Part shown: positions 33,306 through 42,491 of the stretch, one piece after another
How the letters are laid out: each line of letters opens with the position of its first letter
Position numbering within the stretch: position 1 is the stretch's first letter
From: CAMLDH01 sp966250375
Lineage (GTDB): Bacteria; Pseudomonadota; Gammaproteobacteria; Burkholderiales; Burkholderiaceae_D
DNA: 50,627 bases
Reading direction: 5' to 3'
Assembly: GCA_966250375.1 (NCBI GenBank)
Contig: CBINHE010000021.1
Span: forward strand, 1-50,627
Notes under the pieces: generated by a model
Told to the model about the DNA's origin: nothing
Databases searched by the model: none
What the model saw: only the letters and a program-made list of their open reading frames with translations
Program-made: the position numbers and the translations under genes

Positions 33306-34430
33306 ATGAAATACACACTCCTGAAAACCGACGGCAACGCCCGTCGCGGTCGTCTGACACTTAACCACGGTGTGATTGAAACGCCGATCTTCATGCCGGT
33401 CGGCACTTATGGCACGGTCAAGGCGATGTCGCCGGTCGAATTGAAAGACATCGACGCCCAGATTATTCTCGGTAACACCTTTCACCTATGGCTGCGCCCG
33501 GGCATCGAAACGATGGCCAAGTTCGGCGGCCTGCATCGCTTCATGGGCTGGGACAAGCCGATTCTGACCGATTCCGGCGGCTTCCAGGTGTTTTCGCTAG
33601 GAGAAATGCGCAAGATCACCGAAGAGGGCGTCAAGTTCGCATCGCCGATCAATGGCGACAAGCTGTTTTTATCACCCGAAATTTCGATGCAAATCCAGCG
33701 CGCGCTGAATTCCGACATCGTGATGCAGTTCGACGAATGCACACCCTATGAAATCGACGGCCGCCCCGCGACCGAAGAAGAGGCGGCGAAATCGATGCGC
33801 ATGTCGCTGCGCTGGGCGCAGCGCTCGCGCAATGAATTCGACGGCGGCGAAAATCCGAATGCCTTGTTCGGCATCGTGCAGGGCGGCATGTTCGAACATT
33901 TGCGTGATGAATCGCTGGCGGGTCTGGAGGAAGTCGGTTTCGACGGCATCGCGATCGGCGGCTTGTCGGTCGGCGAACCGAAAGAAGACATGATGCGCGT
34001 GCTGTCGCATGTCGGTCCGCGCTTGCCGGCCGATAAACCGCATTATCTGATGGGCGTCGGGACACCGGAAGACTTGGTCGCCGGGGTCGCTAATGGCATC
34101 GATATGTTCGATTGCGTGATGCCGACCCGCAATGCGCGCAATGGCTGGCTATTTACGCGGTTTGGCGATATCAAGATCAAGAATGCACGCTACAAGGATG
34201 ACGAGTTGCCGCTGGATGAAACCTGTGAATGCTATGCCTGTCGTAATTTTTCACGGGCTTACCTGCATCACTTGCACCGGGCGGGTGAAATTCTGGGGGC
34301 AAGGCTGAATACGATTCATAATTTGCACTATTACCTGCGATTGATGCGCGAGATGCGTGCTGCTATTGATGCGGGACAGTTTCAGGTATTTGTCGTGCAA
34401 TTCAAGACAGATCGGGCACGCGGCGCATAA
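33306..34430 (+). CDS. tgt: tRNA-guanine transglycosylase
   Basis: Exchanges guanine-34 of tRNA-Asp, Asn, His and Tyr for preQ1. 374 residues, standard size. The nucleophile/base region is seen in LTDSGGFQVFSLG and the catalytic Asp in GIDMFDCVMPTRNARNG; FGIVQGG and GGLSVGEP line the base pocket. The zinc site is CECYACRNFSRAYLHHL (three Cys and a His). Product of queA acts directly on the preQ1 it inserts. yajC follows after 273 bases of spacer in which nothing clear was seen. Confidence 0.98.
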   Translation: MKYTLLKTDGNARRGRLTLNHGVIETPIFMPVGTYGTVKAMSPVELKDIDAQIILGNTFHLWLRPGIETMAKFGGLHRFMGWDKPILTDSGGFQVFSLGEMRKITEEGVKFASPINGDKLFLSPEISMQIQRALNSDIVMQFDECTPYEIDGRPATEEEAAKSMRMSLRWAQRSRNEFDGGENPNALFGIVQGGMFEHLRDESLAGLEEVGFDGIAIGGLSVGEPKEDMMRVLSHVGPRLPADKPHYLMGVGTPEDLVAGVANGIDMFDCVMPTRNARNGWLFTRFGDIKIKNARYKDDELPLDETCECYACRNFSRAYLHHLHRAGEILGARLNTIHNLHYYLRLMREMRAAIDAGQFQVFVVQFKTDRARGA

Positions 34431-34703
34431 CCAATGCTTGAAAAATTGCTGCATGGACCCATTTGCGGTCAGCAGCGCAAGGCTATTAGAGCATTTTGCG
34501 AAGCAATGTAGGTGCGCTTCGCGAACCGAAACGTTCGGTAATCAGCGGTGCGGGGGGCACGCCTTACAGCCATCGGTAATTAGTCCTAAACAAGCTTTCA
34601 ATACATATTCCCGCAGAAGACGTTGCCTGTACGACACAAGCGGGAAAACCTGCGCCGGATGCTAAAATGGCCGGTTATTTCACACAACAATATGGAGCGT
34701 CAC

Positions 34704-35024
34704 GTGTTCATTTCTAATGCTTATGCCCAATCTGTAGGTGGTCTGGGTGGTAACTTGACCAGCTTTTTGCCGATCATCCTGATGTTCGTCGTCCTGTATT
34801 TCCTGATGATTCGTCCGCAAATGAAGCGCCAGAAAGAACAGAAGTCGATGATGGACTCGCTCGGCAAGGGCGATGAAGTGGTCACAGCCGGCGGCGTACT
34901 CGGCAAAGTGACCAAAGTCACCGATGTCTATGTCACGTTGGAAGTGGCGGACGGCACCGAGATCGTGGTGCAAAAAGTGGCTATCTCCACCTTGCTGCCG
35001 AAGGGCACGATCAAGTCGCTGTAA
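34704..35024 (+). CDS. yajC: Preprotein translocase subunit YajC
   Basis: Small single-helix inner-membrane protein that joins SecDF to the Sec translocon. With the GTG at 34704 it starts (M)FISNAYAQS, the usual start of betaproteobacterial YajC, and GGAG lies six bases upstream; an ATG at 34692 would add four residues. 106 residues. One membrane helix, FLPIILMFVVLYFLMIRPQ (about 16-34), is followed by KRQKEQKSMMDSLGKGDEVVTAGG split over two lines of the family motif, then a small soluble domain. First of the yajC-secD-secF set. Confidence 0.95.
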   Translation: MFISNAYAQSVGGLGGNLTSFLPIILMFVVLYFLMIRPQMKRQKEQKSMMDSLGKGDEVVTAGGVLGKVTKVTDVYVTLEVADGTEIVVQKVAISTLLPKGTIKSL

Positions 35025-35140
35025 TGGGGTGCGCCGAGCTTGATTGAGTTGGGAACAGAGCACCGCTACACTAAACTCTGTCCCGCAATGATACAAACAC
35101 GCGGCGCACGACGCTTGCCCCACCTGAATCTTGAATCCTT

Positions 35141-37000
35141 ATGAATCGCTACCCCCTCTGGAAATACATCATTATCGTCATCGCATTGCTGTTTGGCGTG
35201 TTGTACACGCTGCCGAACGGCTTCGGCGAATCGCCCGCCGTGCAAATCAGCAGTGCCAAGGCTACCGTCAAGGTGACCAGTTCCACGATGGGACTGGTTG
35301 AGCAGGCGCTGCAAAAGAACGGCATCAAGCCGGAAGGGGTATTTTTCGAGGAAATCGGCACGCAAGGCTCGGTCCGCGCGCGCTTCGGCAATATCGATAC
35401 CCAATTCAAGGCGAAAGCGGTGCTGGAAAAAGAGCTGAATATCGATCCGGCCGATCCGACTTACACAGTGGCCTTCAACCTGCTGCCGAACACGCCGAGA
35501 TGGTTGCAAAGCCTGCACGCGGCACCGATGTATCTTGGCCTGGACTTGCGTGGCGGCGTGCATTTCCTGATGCAGGTGGATACCAAGGGCGTGGTGAATA
35601 AGCGGGTGCAAGGACTGCAATCCAGCGTGCGCAGTTTGTTGCGCGACAAAAATATCCGGCACGCAGGAATCACACGTAACGGCGATACGATCGAAGTGCA
35701 GTTCCGCGAGCAGGATACTCGCGTGAAAGCGAAAGAAGTGCTCGCGTCGCAGTTGCCGGACGTGCTGCTGACGGAATCCCCGGGTGCGGCCGATTTGAAG
35801 CTGGTGGTCACATTGAAACCGGAAGCGTTGAAACAGGCGCTGGAAGACGGCGTTGGACAAAACATCACTACGCTGTCCAAGCGCGTCAATGAATTGGGCG
35901 TCTCCGAGCCGGTGATCCAGCGCCAAGGCGCTGACCGTATCGTAGTGGAATTGCCAGGAGTGCAAGATGTGTCGCGCGCCAAGGCTATCATCGACCGCAC
36001 CGCGACTCTGGAGGTGCGTATGGTCGATGAGTCTGTGATGCGCGGCACCGAAGAGACCGCTGCAATCCCGTTCGGCTCCGAGTTGTTCAAGGTCGGACGA
36101 GGTGCCCCAGCTGTTCTGTACAAAGAGCCGATCATCACCGGCGAATATATTTCCAGCGCGTCTGCCAGCTTCGATCAGAATCACCAGCCGGCGGTCAGCA
36201 TTGACTTGAACGGCGATGGCGGTCGCAAGATGCGCGAAGCGACACGCGGCAAGATCGGCAAGGCAATGGCGATCGTGCTGTTTGAAAAAGGCAAGGGAGA
36301 AGTGTTGACGGTGGCAACCATCCGCGACGAGTTGGGCTCGCGCTTTCAGATCACCGGCATGGGTTCGGCCGAAGCAGCCTCCGACCTGGCATTGTTGCTG
36401 CGCGCCGGTTCACTGGCGGCACCGATGGAAATCATCGAAGAGCGTACCATCGGCCCGCAACTGGGCGCCGACAATATCAAGAAAGGCTTCCACTCGACGC
36501 TGTACGGCTTCGCGGCGATTGCGGTTTTCATGGTCGTGTATTACCAGCTGTTCGGTTTTTTCAGCGTGTTCGCGCTGGCGGTCAACCTGTTGCTGTTGAT
36601 TGCCACCTTGTCGGTGCTGCAAGCGACGTTGACCTTGCCCGGTATCGCGGCGATCGCATTTACCCTAGGTATGGCAATTGACGCCAATGTGTTGATTAAT
36701 GAACGCATCAGGGAAGAACTGCGCTCGGGTAATTCCCCGCAAGCAGCGATTGCCGCCGGTTTCGACCGCGCATGGGCGACGATTCTCGACTCGAACGTGA
36801 CGACGCTGATTGCCGGCTTGGCATTGCTGATTTTCGGTTCGGGCGCGATTCGCGGCTTTGCGGTCGTGCATTGCCTGGGTATCTTGACCTCGATCTTCTC
36901 GGCAGTGTTCGTGTCGCGCGGCATCGCGAATCTGTGGTACGGGCGCAAGAAGAAATTGACCGGACTGTCGATTGGACAGATATGGAAACCGACGGCTTGA
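35141..37000 (+). CDS. secD: Protein translocase subunit SecD
   Basis: Uses the proton gradient to help pull exported proteins through SecYEG from the periplasmic side. 619 residues with six expected membrane helices: one at the N-terminus (WKYIIIVIALLFGVLYTLP), a large periplasmic domain (LGLDLRGGVHFLMQVD, INELGV-type segment KRVNELGVSEPVIQRQGADR in part, VVELPGVQD), and five at the C-terminus, with FTLGMAIDANVLINERIREE carrying the conserved proton-path Asp. yajC lies 116 bases upstream. secF, which normally follows within a few bases, is here displaced by a 450-base insertion. Confidence 0.97.
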   Translation: MNRYPLWKYIIIVIALLFGVLYTLPNGFGESPAVQISSAKATVKVTSSTMGLVEQALQKNGIKPEGVFFEEIGTQGSVRARFGNIDTQFKAKAVLEKELNIDPADPTYTVAFNLLPNTPRWLQSLHAAPMYLGLDLRGGVHFLMQVDTKGVVNKRVQGLQSSVRSLLRDKNIRHAGITRNGDTIEVQFREQDTRVKAKEVLASQLPDVLLTESPGAADLKLVVTLKPEALKQALEDGVGQNITTLSKRVNELGVSEPVIQRQGADRIVVELPGVQDVSRAKAIIDRTATLEVRMVDESVMRGTEETAAIPFGSELFKVGRGAPAVLYKEPIITGEYISSASASFDQNHQPAVSIDLNGDGGRKMREATRGKIGKAMAIVLFEKGKGEVLTVATIRDELGSRFQITGMGSAEAASDLALLLRAGSLAAPMEIIEERTIGPQLGADNIKKGFHSTLYGFAAIAVFMVVYYQLFGFFSVFALAVNLLLLIATLSVLQATLTLPGIAAIAFTLGMAIDANVLINERIREELRSGNSPQAAIAAGFDRAWATILDSNVTTLIAGLALLIFGSGAIRGFAVVHCLGILTSIFSAVFVSRGIANLWYGRKKKLTGLSIGQIWKPTA

Positions 37001-37453
37001 TTTGCTTGTAGATCGTTCAAATGATGCAGCCAGATAACGAAAGGTAGGGTGCGCCCCGCCACCCCTGTCAACATGGACTGCATGAAAAGCGAAGTATTGG
37101 CAGTACATCTGTAAAAATATACGAAGGATGAAGATACGCACGTGATGCAAGATTTCTGTTATCAATCACTTCGTTGCTTTGTCTCTCGGTTTTCAATTGC
37201 TGCTTTGAAAAATGGTTAGAGAATCGCTATCTCAGATCGACGGAAGACAGTAAAAAGCTACAGATTTATGTCTCATATGAAATTTTTTCGTTTTCCAGAT
37301 GCATGTTGACAGGGGTGGGTGCGCCCCGCGTACCAATGGCGCTGCGGCGGTTCTGGTGCGCGGGGCGCATCAGAACTACAATTTATCAGGTTGATTTGCC
37401 AGCTTGGTTAGTAAACAGGGTAGTTCTTGCAACTGCCCGAAAGAGAGGAAGCA
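37001..37453. repeat. Repeat-bearing insertion between secD and secF
   Basis: No gene. A 17-base perfect inverted repeat (37059-37075 and 37302-37318, CCACCCCTGTCAACATG) brackets about 226 AT-rich bases. Both arms sit beside GGGTGCGCCCCGC (about 37048 and 37317), and at 37352-37370 GGTGCGCGGGGCGC gives a second inverted copy, so 37317-37370 is itself hairpin-forming. This resembles the GGTGCGC...GCGCACC intergenic palindromes common in proteobacteria. The AT-rich core has no convincing open frame or promoter. A ribosome-binding site (AGAGAGGAAG) for secF closes the region. Confidence 0.65.
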
Positions 37454-38398
37454 ATGGAGTTTTTCCGCATCAAAAAAGATATTCCGTTCATGCGCCATGC
37501 GTTGATTTTCAACGTAATCTCGGCGTTGACGTTTGTTGCAGCGGTGTTTTTCCTGTTCTCCAAGGGATTGCATCTGTCGATCGAATTCACCGGCGGCACC
37601 GTGATGGAAGTTGCCTATCCAAAAGCGGCCGATATCGATTCAATCCGCAAGACGGTCGAAGGCTTGGGATATACCGACAGCCAAGTACAGAGTTTCGGTA
37701 CCGCGCAAGATGTGATGATCCGCCTGCCAGTGCAAAAGGGCGTCAACTCGGCGCAATTGAGCGACAAGGTCATGGTTGCGTTGAAAGCGCAAGACAATAG
37801 TGTGGAGAAGCGACGTGTTGAATTCGTCGGTCCGCAGGTCGGCGAAGAGCTGACGCACGATGGCTTGATGGCGCTCGGCATGGTGGTGATCGGCATCATG
37901 CTGTATCTCGCCTTCCGCTTCGAATGGAAGTTTGCGGTGTCGGCGATCATCGCCAACCTGCATGACGTGATTATCATCCTCGGCTTCTTTGCGTTCTTCC
38001 AGTGGGAATTTTCGCTGACCGTGCTGGCAGCGGTGCTTGCGGTGCTGGGTTATTCGGTCAATGAATCGGTGGTCGTGTTCGATCGGGTGCGCGAGACCTT
38101 CCGTGATCGTCGCTACGGCAAGCTGACCACGCCCGATGTGCTGAACCATGCGATTACCAGCACGATTTCGCGCACCATTATTACACATGGTTCAACCCAG
38201 ATAATGGTGTTGTCGATGCTGTTGTTCGGCGGCCCGACGCTGCATTATTTTGCGATCGCGCTGACTATCGGCATCCTGTTCGGCATTTACTCGTCGGTGT
38301 TTGTCGCCGCCGCGGTGGCAATGTGGCTGGGCGTCAAGCGGGAGGACCTCATCAAGCCGGTGAAAGCAAAGGATGAAACCGACGGCGCTGTCGTATAA
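37454..38398 (+). CDS. secF: Protein translocase subunit SecF
   Basis: Partner of SecD in the proton-driven export motor. 314 residues from the ATG at 37454 (MEFFRIKKDIPFM), preceded by GAGAGGAAG; a frame extending to 37427 is not needed. Six helices are expected: the first is ALIFNVISALTFVAAVFFLF, then the periplasmic domain with LSIEFTGGTVMEV, then five helices, including LAVLGYSVNESVVVFDRVRE and TISRTIITHGSTQIMV. Ends in front of a strong terminator. Confidence 0.97.
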   Translation: MEFFRIKKDIPFMRHALIFNVISALTFVAAVFFLFSKGLHLSIEFTGGTVMEVAYPKAADIDSIRKTVEGLGYTDSQVQSFGTAQDVMIRLPVQKGVNSAQLSDKVMVALKAQDNSVEKRRVEFVGPQVGEELTHDGLMALGMVVIGIMLYLAFRFEWKFAVSAIIANLHDVIIILGFFAFFQWEFSLTVLAAVLAVLGYSVNESVVVFDRVRETFRDRRYGKLTTPDVLNHAITSTISRTIITHGSTQIMVLSMLLFGGPTLHYFAIALTIGILFGIYSSVFVAAAVAMWLGVKREDLIKPVKAKDETDGAVV

Positions 38399-38415
38399 CA
38401 GTGGCGTCCAAATTG

Positions 38416-38445
38416 AAAAGCCGGCTGTCGAGCCGGCTTTTTTTT
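38416..38445 (+). terminator. Rho-independent terminator after secF
   Basis: AAAAGCCGGCT-GTCG-AGCCGGCTTTTTTTT: an 11-base stem with a 4-base loop and eight T. It ends the queA-to-secF group and could also serve the convergent marR gene, since A residues flank the left arm. Confidence 0.9.
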
Positions 38446-38471
38446 CGACTGCGCTTGATCGCGCCGAGCAT

Positions 38472-38912
38472 TTACTTCTTCGAGTTGCTTGCGGTCAAAT
38501 GGACTTTGAGTTTTCCAAGCTCGCGCTCCAGCGATGCGAAATCCTGTTCGCCGTAGCCGGAGAACGGTTCCTTGCAAAATTGAACATGCGGCTCGAATAC
38601 GCGTTTGAATTCACGTGCTCCTGCCACGGTCAACTGTACGACGGTGCTGCGCCTGTCCTCCGTTTTGCAAAAGCGCTTTACCAGCCCCTTGCTTTCGAGC
38701 CGATCGACTACGCCGGTCAAGGTGCCTTTGGTAATCAACGTTTTCTCCCCCAGTTCCTTGAAGGTCATGCCCTCGGTATTGCCCAGCGTTGCGATGATGT
38801 CGAATTGCGATGGGGTGAGATCGAAGGTGCGCACATGCGAACCGGACAGCTGCTCGAATGCGTGATAGCACTCGGCGAGCAGGCGGATGCTGCGCAAGTA
38901 TCGTTCTCTCAT
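38472..38912 (-). CDS. MarR-family transcriptional regulator
   Basis: 146-residue dimeric winged-helix repressor of the MarR type. The DNA-binding part is visible: LTPSQFDIIATLGNTEGMTFKELG, LITKGTLTGVVDRLESKGLV (recognition helix, shown here as two pieces) and the wing CKTEDRRSTVVQLT with the invariant DxR. It lies last in the minus-strand row cytochrome b561, YceI, YceI, marR, so it may control this operon; its ligand is unknown. Two cysteines (FCKTED and QFCKEP) could give redox sensing, but this is speculation. Confidence 0.92.
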   Translation of the reverse strand: MRERYLRSIRLLAECYHAFEQLSGSHVRTFDLTPSQFDIIATLGNTEGMTFKELGEKTLITKGTLTGVVDRLESKGLVKRFCKTEDRRSTVVQLTVAGAREFKRVFEPHVQFCKEPFSGYGEQDFASLERELGKLKVHLTASNSKK

Positions 38913-38981
38913 AGGGAAGTATCGCAGTTTGGTTAATGCGGAAACTCATGAAGGAGCCGGCTGGTCCGGCCAGCTCTGGAA

Positions 38982-39548
38982 TCAATCTGCCTTGAGTGCT
39001 TCGACCTGAATCGCGAGCTTCACTTCCGGTGCGAACCTCGGCGTGCCGTAATTCAGCCCGAAGTCGGTACGCTTGAATTCCGCTGTCGCATCGGCACCGC
39101 ACACTTCGCGTTTAAGCATCGGATGCTGAATGCATTTGAATTTATTGATCGCGAGCTTCACCGGTTTGGTCACGCCGAGCAACGTCAACTCGCCGTCGAC
39201 TGCGACCGGCTTGTCGCCGTCGAATTGGATCGATTTACTTTTGTAGCTGATGGTCGGAAATTTTGCGACATTGAACATGTCCGGTGATTTCGCATGATCG
39301 TTCATCTTGGGATGGCCAAAATCGATCGAATTCGCGTCGATGGCGATGTCTAGAGCGCCGGTTTTGGCAGCGCGATCAAGCGTGACGGTGCCACTGGTTT
39401 TGGTGAATTTTCCGCGCCATACCGAGATCCCCATGTGATCGGCTTCGAAGCTCGGATACGTATGGTTGGGCTCAATGTTGTAGGTCTGAGCAAAAGCGGA
39501 GGCTGTGCCGGCTGCCAGTAATGCGGCGACCACGAATTTGAGTTTCAT
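38982..39548 (-). CDS. YceI-family periplasmic lipocalin-like protein (1)
   Basis: 188 residues with a Sec signal peptide (MKLKFVVAALLAAGTASAFA, cut before QTYNIE). YceI proteins form a lipocalin-like barrel that binds polyisoprenoids, sometimes ubiquinone-like. Family landmarks: YNIEPNHTYPSFEADHMG, GTVTLDRAAKTGALDIAID, FPTISYKSKSI, GELTLLGVTKPVKL, FKRTDFGLNYG. It follows the second YceI gene by 30 bases. Two cysteines (KCIQHP and REVCGADA) may form a disulfide. Confidence 0.93.
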   Translation of the reverse strand: MKLKFVVAALLAAGTASAFAQTYNIEPNHTYPSFEADHMGISVWRGKFTKTSGTVTLDRAAKTGALDIAIDANSIDFGHPKMNDHAKSPDMFNVAKFPTISYKSKSIQFDGDKPVAVDGELTLLGVTKPVKLAINKFKCIQHPMLKREVCGADATAEFKRTDFGLNYGTPRFAPEVKLAIQVEALKAD

Positions 39549-39578
39549 GTGCGATTCCTTGTTGGTGGTTGATAATGA

Positions 39579-40142
39579 TTATTGCACCGCTACGACGCGG
39601 AACTTGATGACAACTTCATCGGCGACCATGCTGGTGTCTTTCCATTCCCCTTCGCCGATGTTGAAGGCGAGCCGCTTGATCGGCAGTGCGCCTTCGAATA
39701 CCTGGTTGCTGCCTTCCTTCTTGACGGTGAGCGGAAAGCTCACGTCGATGCTCTTGCCCTTGATCGTGAGTTTGCCGACGACGTCGAGCTTGCCGTTGGC
39801 GCCCGGCTTGATGGCACTCGATACAAAACTTGCTTTCGGAAACTGCGCTGCATTGAACCAGTCCTTTTTCAGCACCTCCTTGTTGTACTCGGGATCGCCG
39901 AGATCGAAGCTGGGGATGTCGATATCGACATTGGCCTTGGATGCTTCCGGTTTGGCGCTGTTGAAGTCGATCTGCGCGTTGAATTTTCTGAACCTGGCTT
40001 CGACCGGCACGTTCAACTGCTTGAACACCACCGCGACGCTGCTTTTTGCGCTGTCGGTCTTGAGCGCGGCAAGCGCGAGGCACGGCAGTGCGACACACAG
40101 GACGATCAGGCTGCTATGGCGCAGTACGGAACGAATTGACAT
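39579..40142 (-). CDS. YceI-family periplasmic lipocalin-like protein (2)
   Basis: 187 residues from the start at 40142; signal peptide MSIRSVLRHSSLIVLCVALP to about ALA. A second YceI domain, well diverged from its neighbour: LKTDSAKSSVAVVFKQLNVPVEAR, FDLGDPEYNKEVLKKDWFNA, KASFVSSAI, GKLTIKGKSIDVSFPLTV (in pieces). Both YceI proteins and cytochrome b561 are often clustered, suggesting a shared periplasmic lipid or quinone task (general knowledge of context; the exact role is unproven). Confidence 0.92.
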   Translation of the reverse strand: MSIRSVLRHSSLIVLCVALPCLALAALKTDSAKSSVAVVFKQLNVPVEARFRKFNAQIDFNSAKPEASKANVDIDIPSFDLGDPEYNKEVLKKDWFNAAQFPKASFVSSAIKPGANGKLDVVGKLTIKGKSIDVSFPLTVKKEGSNQVFEGALPIKRLAFNIGEGEWKDTSMVADEVVIKFRVVAVQ

Positions 40143-40167
40143 GACATACCCTTTCTTGGATAACGGT

Positions 40168-40692
40168 TCAGGGCAGCATGCGTTTGAGCAGGCCGTCCCG
40201 GTCGATGAAGTGATGTTTGAGTGCTGCCAGTACATGCAGGCCGACGCCTGCCAGCAGCGTCATGTTGAGGATGTAATGCACTGTTTTGAGAATCGGTTTC
40301 AATTCCTGATTCGATTCGATCAGAACCGGCAGCGGAATAACGCCGAGATACACCACCGGCACTCCGGCCGCCAAGCTATAGAAATAGCCCGAGATCGGCA
40401 CTGCGAAAATCAGTACATAAAGCAAGTGATGCAAGCCGCTGGCGGCTTTTTTCTGCCAGGCTGGCATCGCGTCCGGGTAGGCGGGCGCCGGATGCGTCAG
40501 GCGCCACAGCAAGCGCACGCACGCCAGCCCAAGGACTGTGATGCCGATCCATTTGTGCCACGAAAAATATTTCAGCTTGGTTGGCGTGAGACCGGGAATG
40601 TCCACCATCGTGACGCCAAGCGCAAAGCCGGACACGATCAGCAATGCTGTCAGCCAGTGCAGCAACATCGCGGTTTTCGTATAACGAGGCAT
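40168..40692 (-). CDS. Cytochrome b561
   Basis: 174-residue four-helix dihaem membrane protein that moves electrons between quinol and an acceptor. Haem-ligand histidines are likely in AMLLHWLTALL, FSWHKWIGITVLG, LHHLLYVLIFAVPISGY and VGLHVLAALKHHFIDRDG. It starts the operon leading to the YceI genes (25-base gap). Its upstream region has a 16-base palindrome (TTCTTTTTAAAAAGAA, 40699-40714) just before the start, which could form a hairpin or operator. Confidence 0.93.
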   Translation of the reverse strand: MPRYTKTAMLLHWLTALLIVSGFALGVTMVDIPGLTPTKLKYFSWHKWIGITVLGLACVRLLWRLTHPAPAYPDAMPAWQKKAASGLHHLLYVLIFAVPISGYFYSLAAGVPVVYLGVIPLPVLIESNQELKPILKTVHYILNMTLLAGVGLHVLAALKHHFIDRDGLLKRMLP

Positions 40693-40928
40693 AAATATTT
40701 CTTTTTAAAAAGAAGTCCGCATTAGGACAAATATGGTAGCAAGATTTGGCGTTGTCTGCTCAAGACGGATATCAAGAGCAGAAAATCAGAAACAGGATTG
40801 GCGTTTGTGTTTCACGGTACTCGCGTCTACACGGACAAGGAGGGATTCCACAAAAAATTATTCGAGACGAAAGGCGAAGAGGAGGCGCACGATTTGCACT
40901 CACCCCTCCTGCCAAATTGGAAGCTGCT

Positions 40929-42296
40929 TTAAATTTTCTTGGCCAAGTCGGCCGCGTGACCGATGTAATTGGCTGGTGTCATTGCTAACAGATGGTCTTT
41001 CGCCTGTTGCGGAATCGCGAGGCCGTTGATGAAGTCGCGCAATGCGTCTTTCGAGATGCCTTTGCCGCGAGTCAATTCCTTCAGTTGCTCGTACGGGTTT
41101 TCGATGCCGTAGCGGCGCATGACGGTTTGCACCGGCTCGGCCAGTACTTCCCAAGTGGCATCCAGATCCTCCGCCATACGGCCGGGATTGACTTCCAGCT
41201 TGTTCAAGCCGCGCAGGCAACTGTCGTATGCCAATACGGCATAACCGAGGCCGACGCCGATATTGCGCAGTACGGTCGAGTCGGTCAGGTCGCGTTGCCA
41301 GCGTGACAGCGGCAGCTTCTCGGACATGTGCTTCAACACTGCGTTGGCCATGCCGAGATTGCCCTCGGAATTTTCAAAATCGATCGGATTGACCTTATGC
41401 GGCATGGTCGAGGAACCGATTTCGCCAGCCTTGGTGCGTTGCTTGAAAAAGCCGAGCGAGATGTAACCCCAGATATCGCGATTCAGGTCGATCAGAATCG
41501 TATTGGTGCGCGCGATCGCATCGAACAATTCAGCCATGTAATCGTGCGGTTCGATCTGGATCGTGTACGGATTGAAGGTCAGTCCCAGATGCTGCTCGAT
41601 CACATTTTTGGAGAATGCCGGCCAGTCGAAATCGGGATAAGCGGACAGATGCGCATTGTAATTGCCGACCGCGCCGTTCATCTTGCCCAAGATTTCGACT
41701 GCGGCGATGCGTTGTTCCGCGCGCTTCAGCCGCGCCACCACATTCGCCATTTCCTTGCCGAGCGTGGTCGGGCTGGCTGGCTGGCCATGCGTGCGCGACA
41801 TCATCGGGACGTCGGCATTCTCATGTGCCAATACCGTCAGCTTCTCGATCACGCCTTGCAGCGCAGGCAGCAGTACCGTGTCGCGCGCCGTCTTCAGCAT
41901 CATGCCGTGCGATGTGTTGTTGATGTCTTCCGATGTGCATGCGAAATGAATGAATTCCGACGCGGCGACCAATTCAGGCACATCCTTGATCTGTTCCTTC
42001 AGCCAGTATTCGACCGCCTTCACATCGTGATTGGTGACCGCTTCGATCGCCTTGATGCGTTCCGCATCGCTTTCGGTGAAGTCGGCTGCCAATTTGTTGA
42101 GCAGCGACGTGGCGAAAGTCGAGAAAGGCTTGATTTCGGCGAAGCCTGCTGCCGACAACGCTTGCAGCCACGCAATTTCCACTTTGACGCGGTGATGCAT
42201 GAATCCTGCTTCGGACAGGATCGGGCGCAGTTTGTCGGTCTTGGCAGCATAGCGGCCGTCCAGCGGGGAAAGGGCGGAAAGTGTGGAAAGAGGCAT
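40929..42296 (-). CDS. purB: Adenylosuccinate lyase
   Basis: Cleaves SAICAR and adenylosuccinate, two steps of purine synthesis. 455 residues from the start at base 42296 (MPLSTLSALSPLDGRY). Family features: SALSPLDGRYA, HFACTSEDINNTSHG, MMSRTHGQPASPTTLGKE, NGAVGNYNAH, and the signature GSSTMPHKVNPIDFENSEGN. The enzyme is of the E. coli-type PurB. It stands alone; upstream lies the divergent GST gene. Confidence 0.98.
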   Translation of the reverse strand: MPLSTLSALSPLDGRYAAKTDKLRPILSEAGFMHHRVKVEIAWLQALSAAGFAEIKPFSTFATSLLNKLAADFTESDAERIKAIEAVTNHDVKAVEYWLKEQIKDVPELVAASEFIHFACTSEDINNTSHGMMLKTARDTVLLPALQGVIEKLTVLAHENADVPMMSRTHGQPASPTTLGKEMANVVARLKRAEQRIAAVEILGKMNGAVGNYNAHLSAYPDFDWPAFSKNVIEQHLGLTFNPYTIQIEPHDYMAELFDAIARTNTILIDLNRDIWGYISLGFFKQRTKAGEIGSSTMPHKVNPIDFENSEGNLGMANAVLKHMSEKLPLSRWQRDLTDSTVLRNIGVGLGYAVLAYDSCLRGLNKLEVNPGRMAEDLDATWEVLAEPVQTVMRRYGIENPYEQLKELTRGKGISKDALRDFINGLAIPQQAKDHLLAMTPANYIGHAADLAKKI

Positions 42297-42456
42297 GATA
42301 AGCAAGCGGTAGGCGTGGATAAAAGGACGTGCCGAGAGCGGCGCAACTGAAGTAAAAACTGATAAAACGCAATTTTACCATTCACCGCCACGCTCAAAAT
42401 GACCTGTCCCATGTTCGCCTGAGCAGCCGGCTGATTATTTAAACAATAAACGCCAA

Positions 42457-42465
42457 TGTTATAAT
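42457..42465 (+). promoter_or_regulatory. Extended -10 element upstream of GST gene
   Basis: TGTTATAAT matches an extended -10 promoter motif, 27 bases before the GST start; the -35 region (around ATTTAA at 42437) is weak, as is common for extended -10 promoters. Confidence 0.55.
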
Positions 42466-42491
42466 CACCAACCTTCTTATTCCAAGCATCT

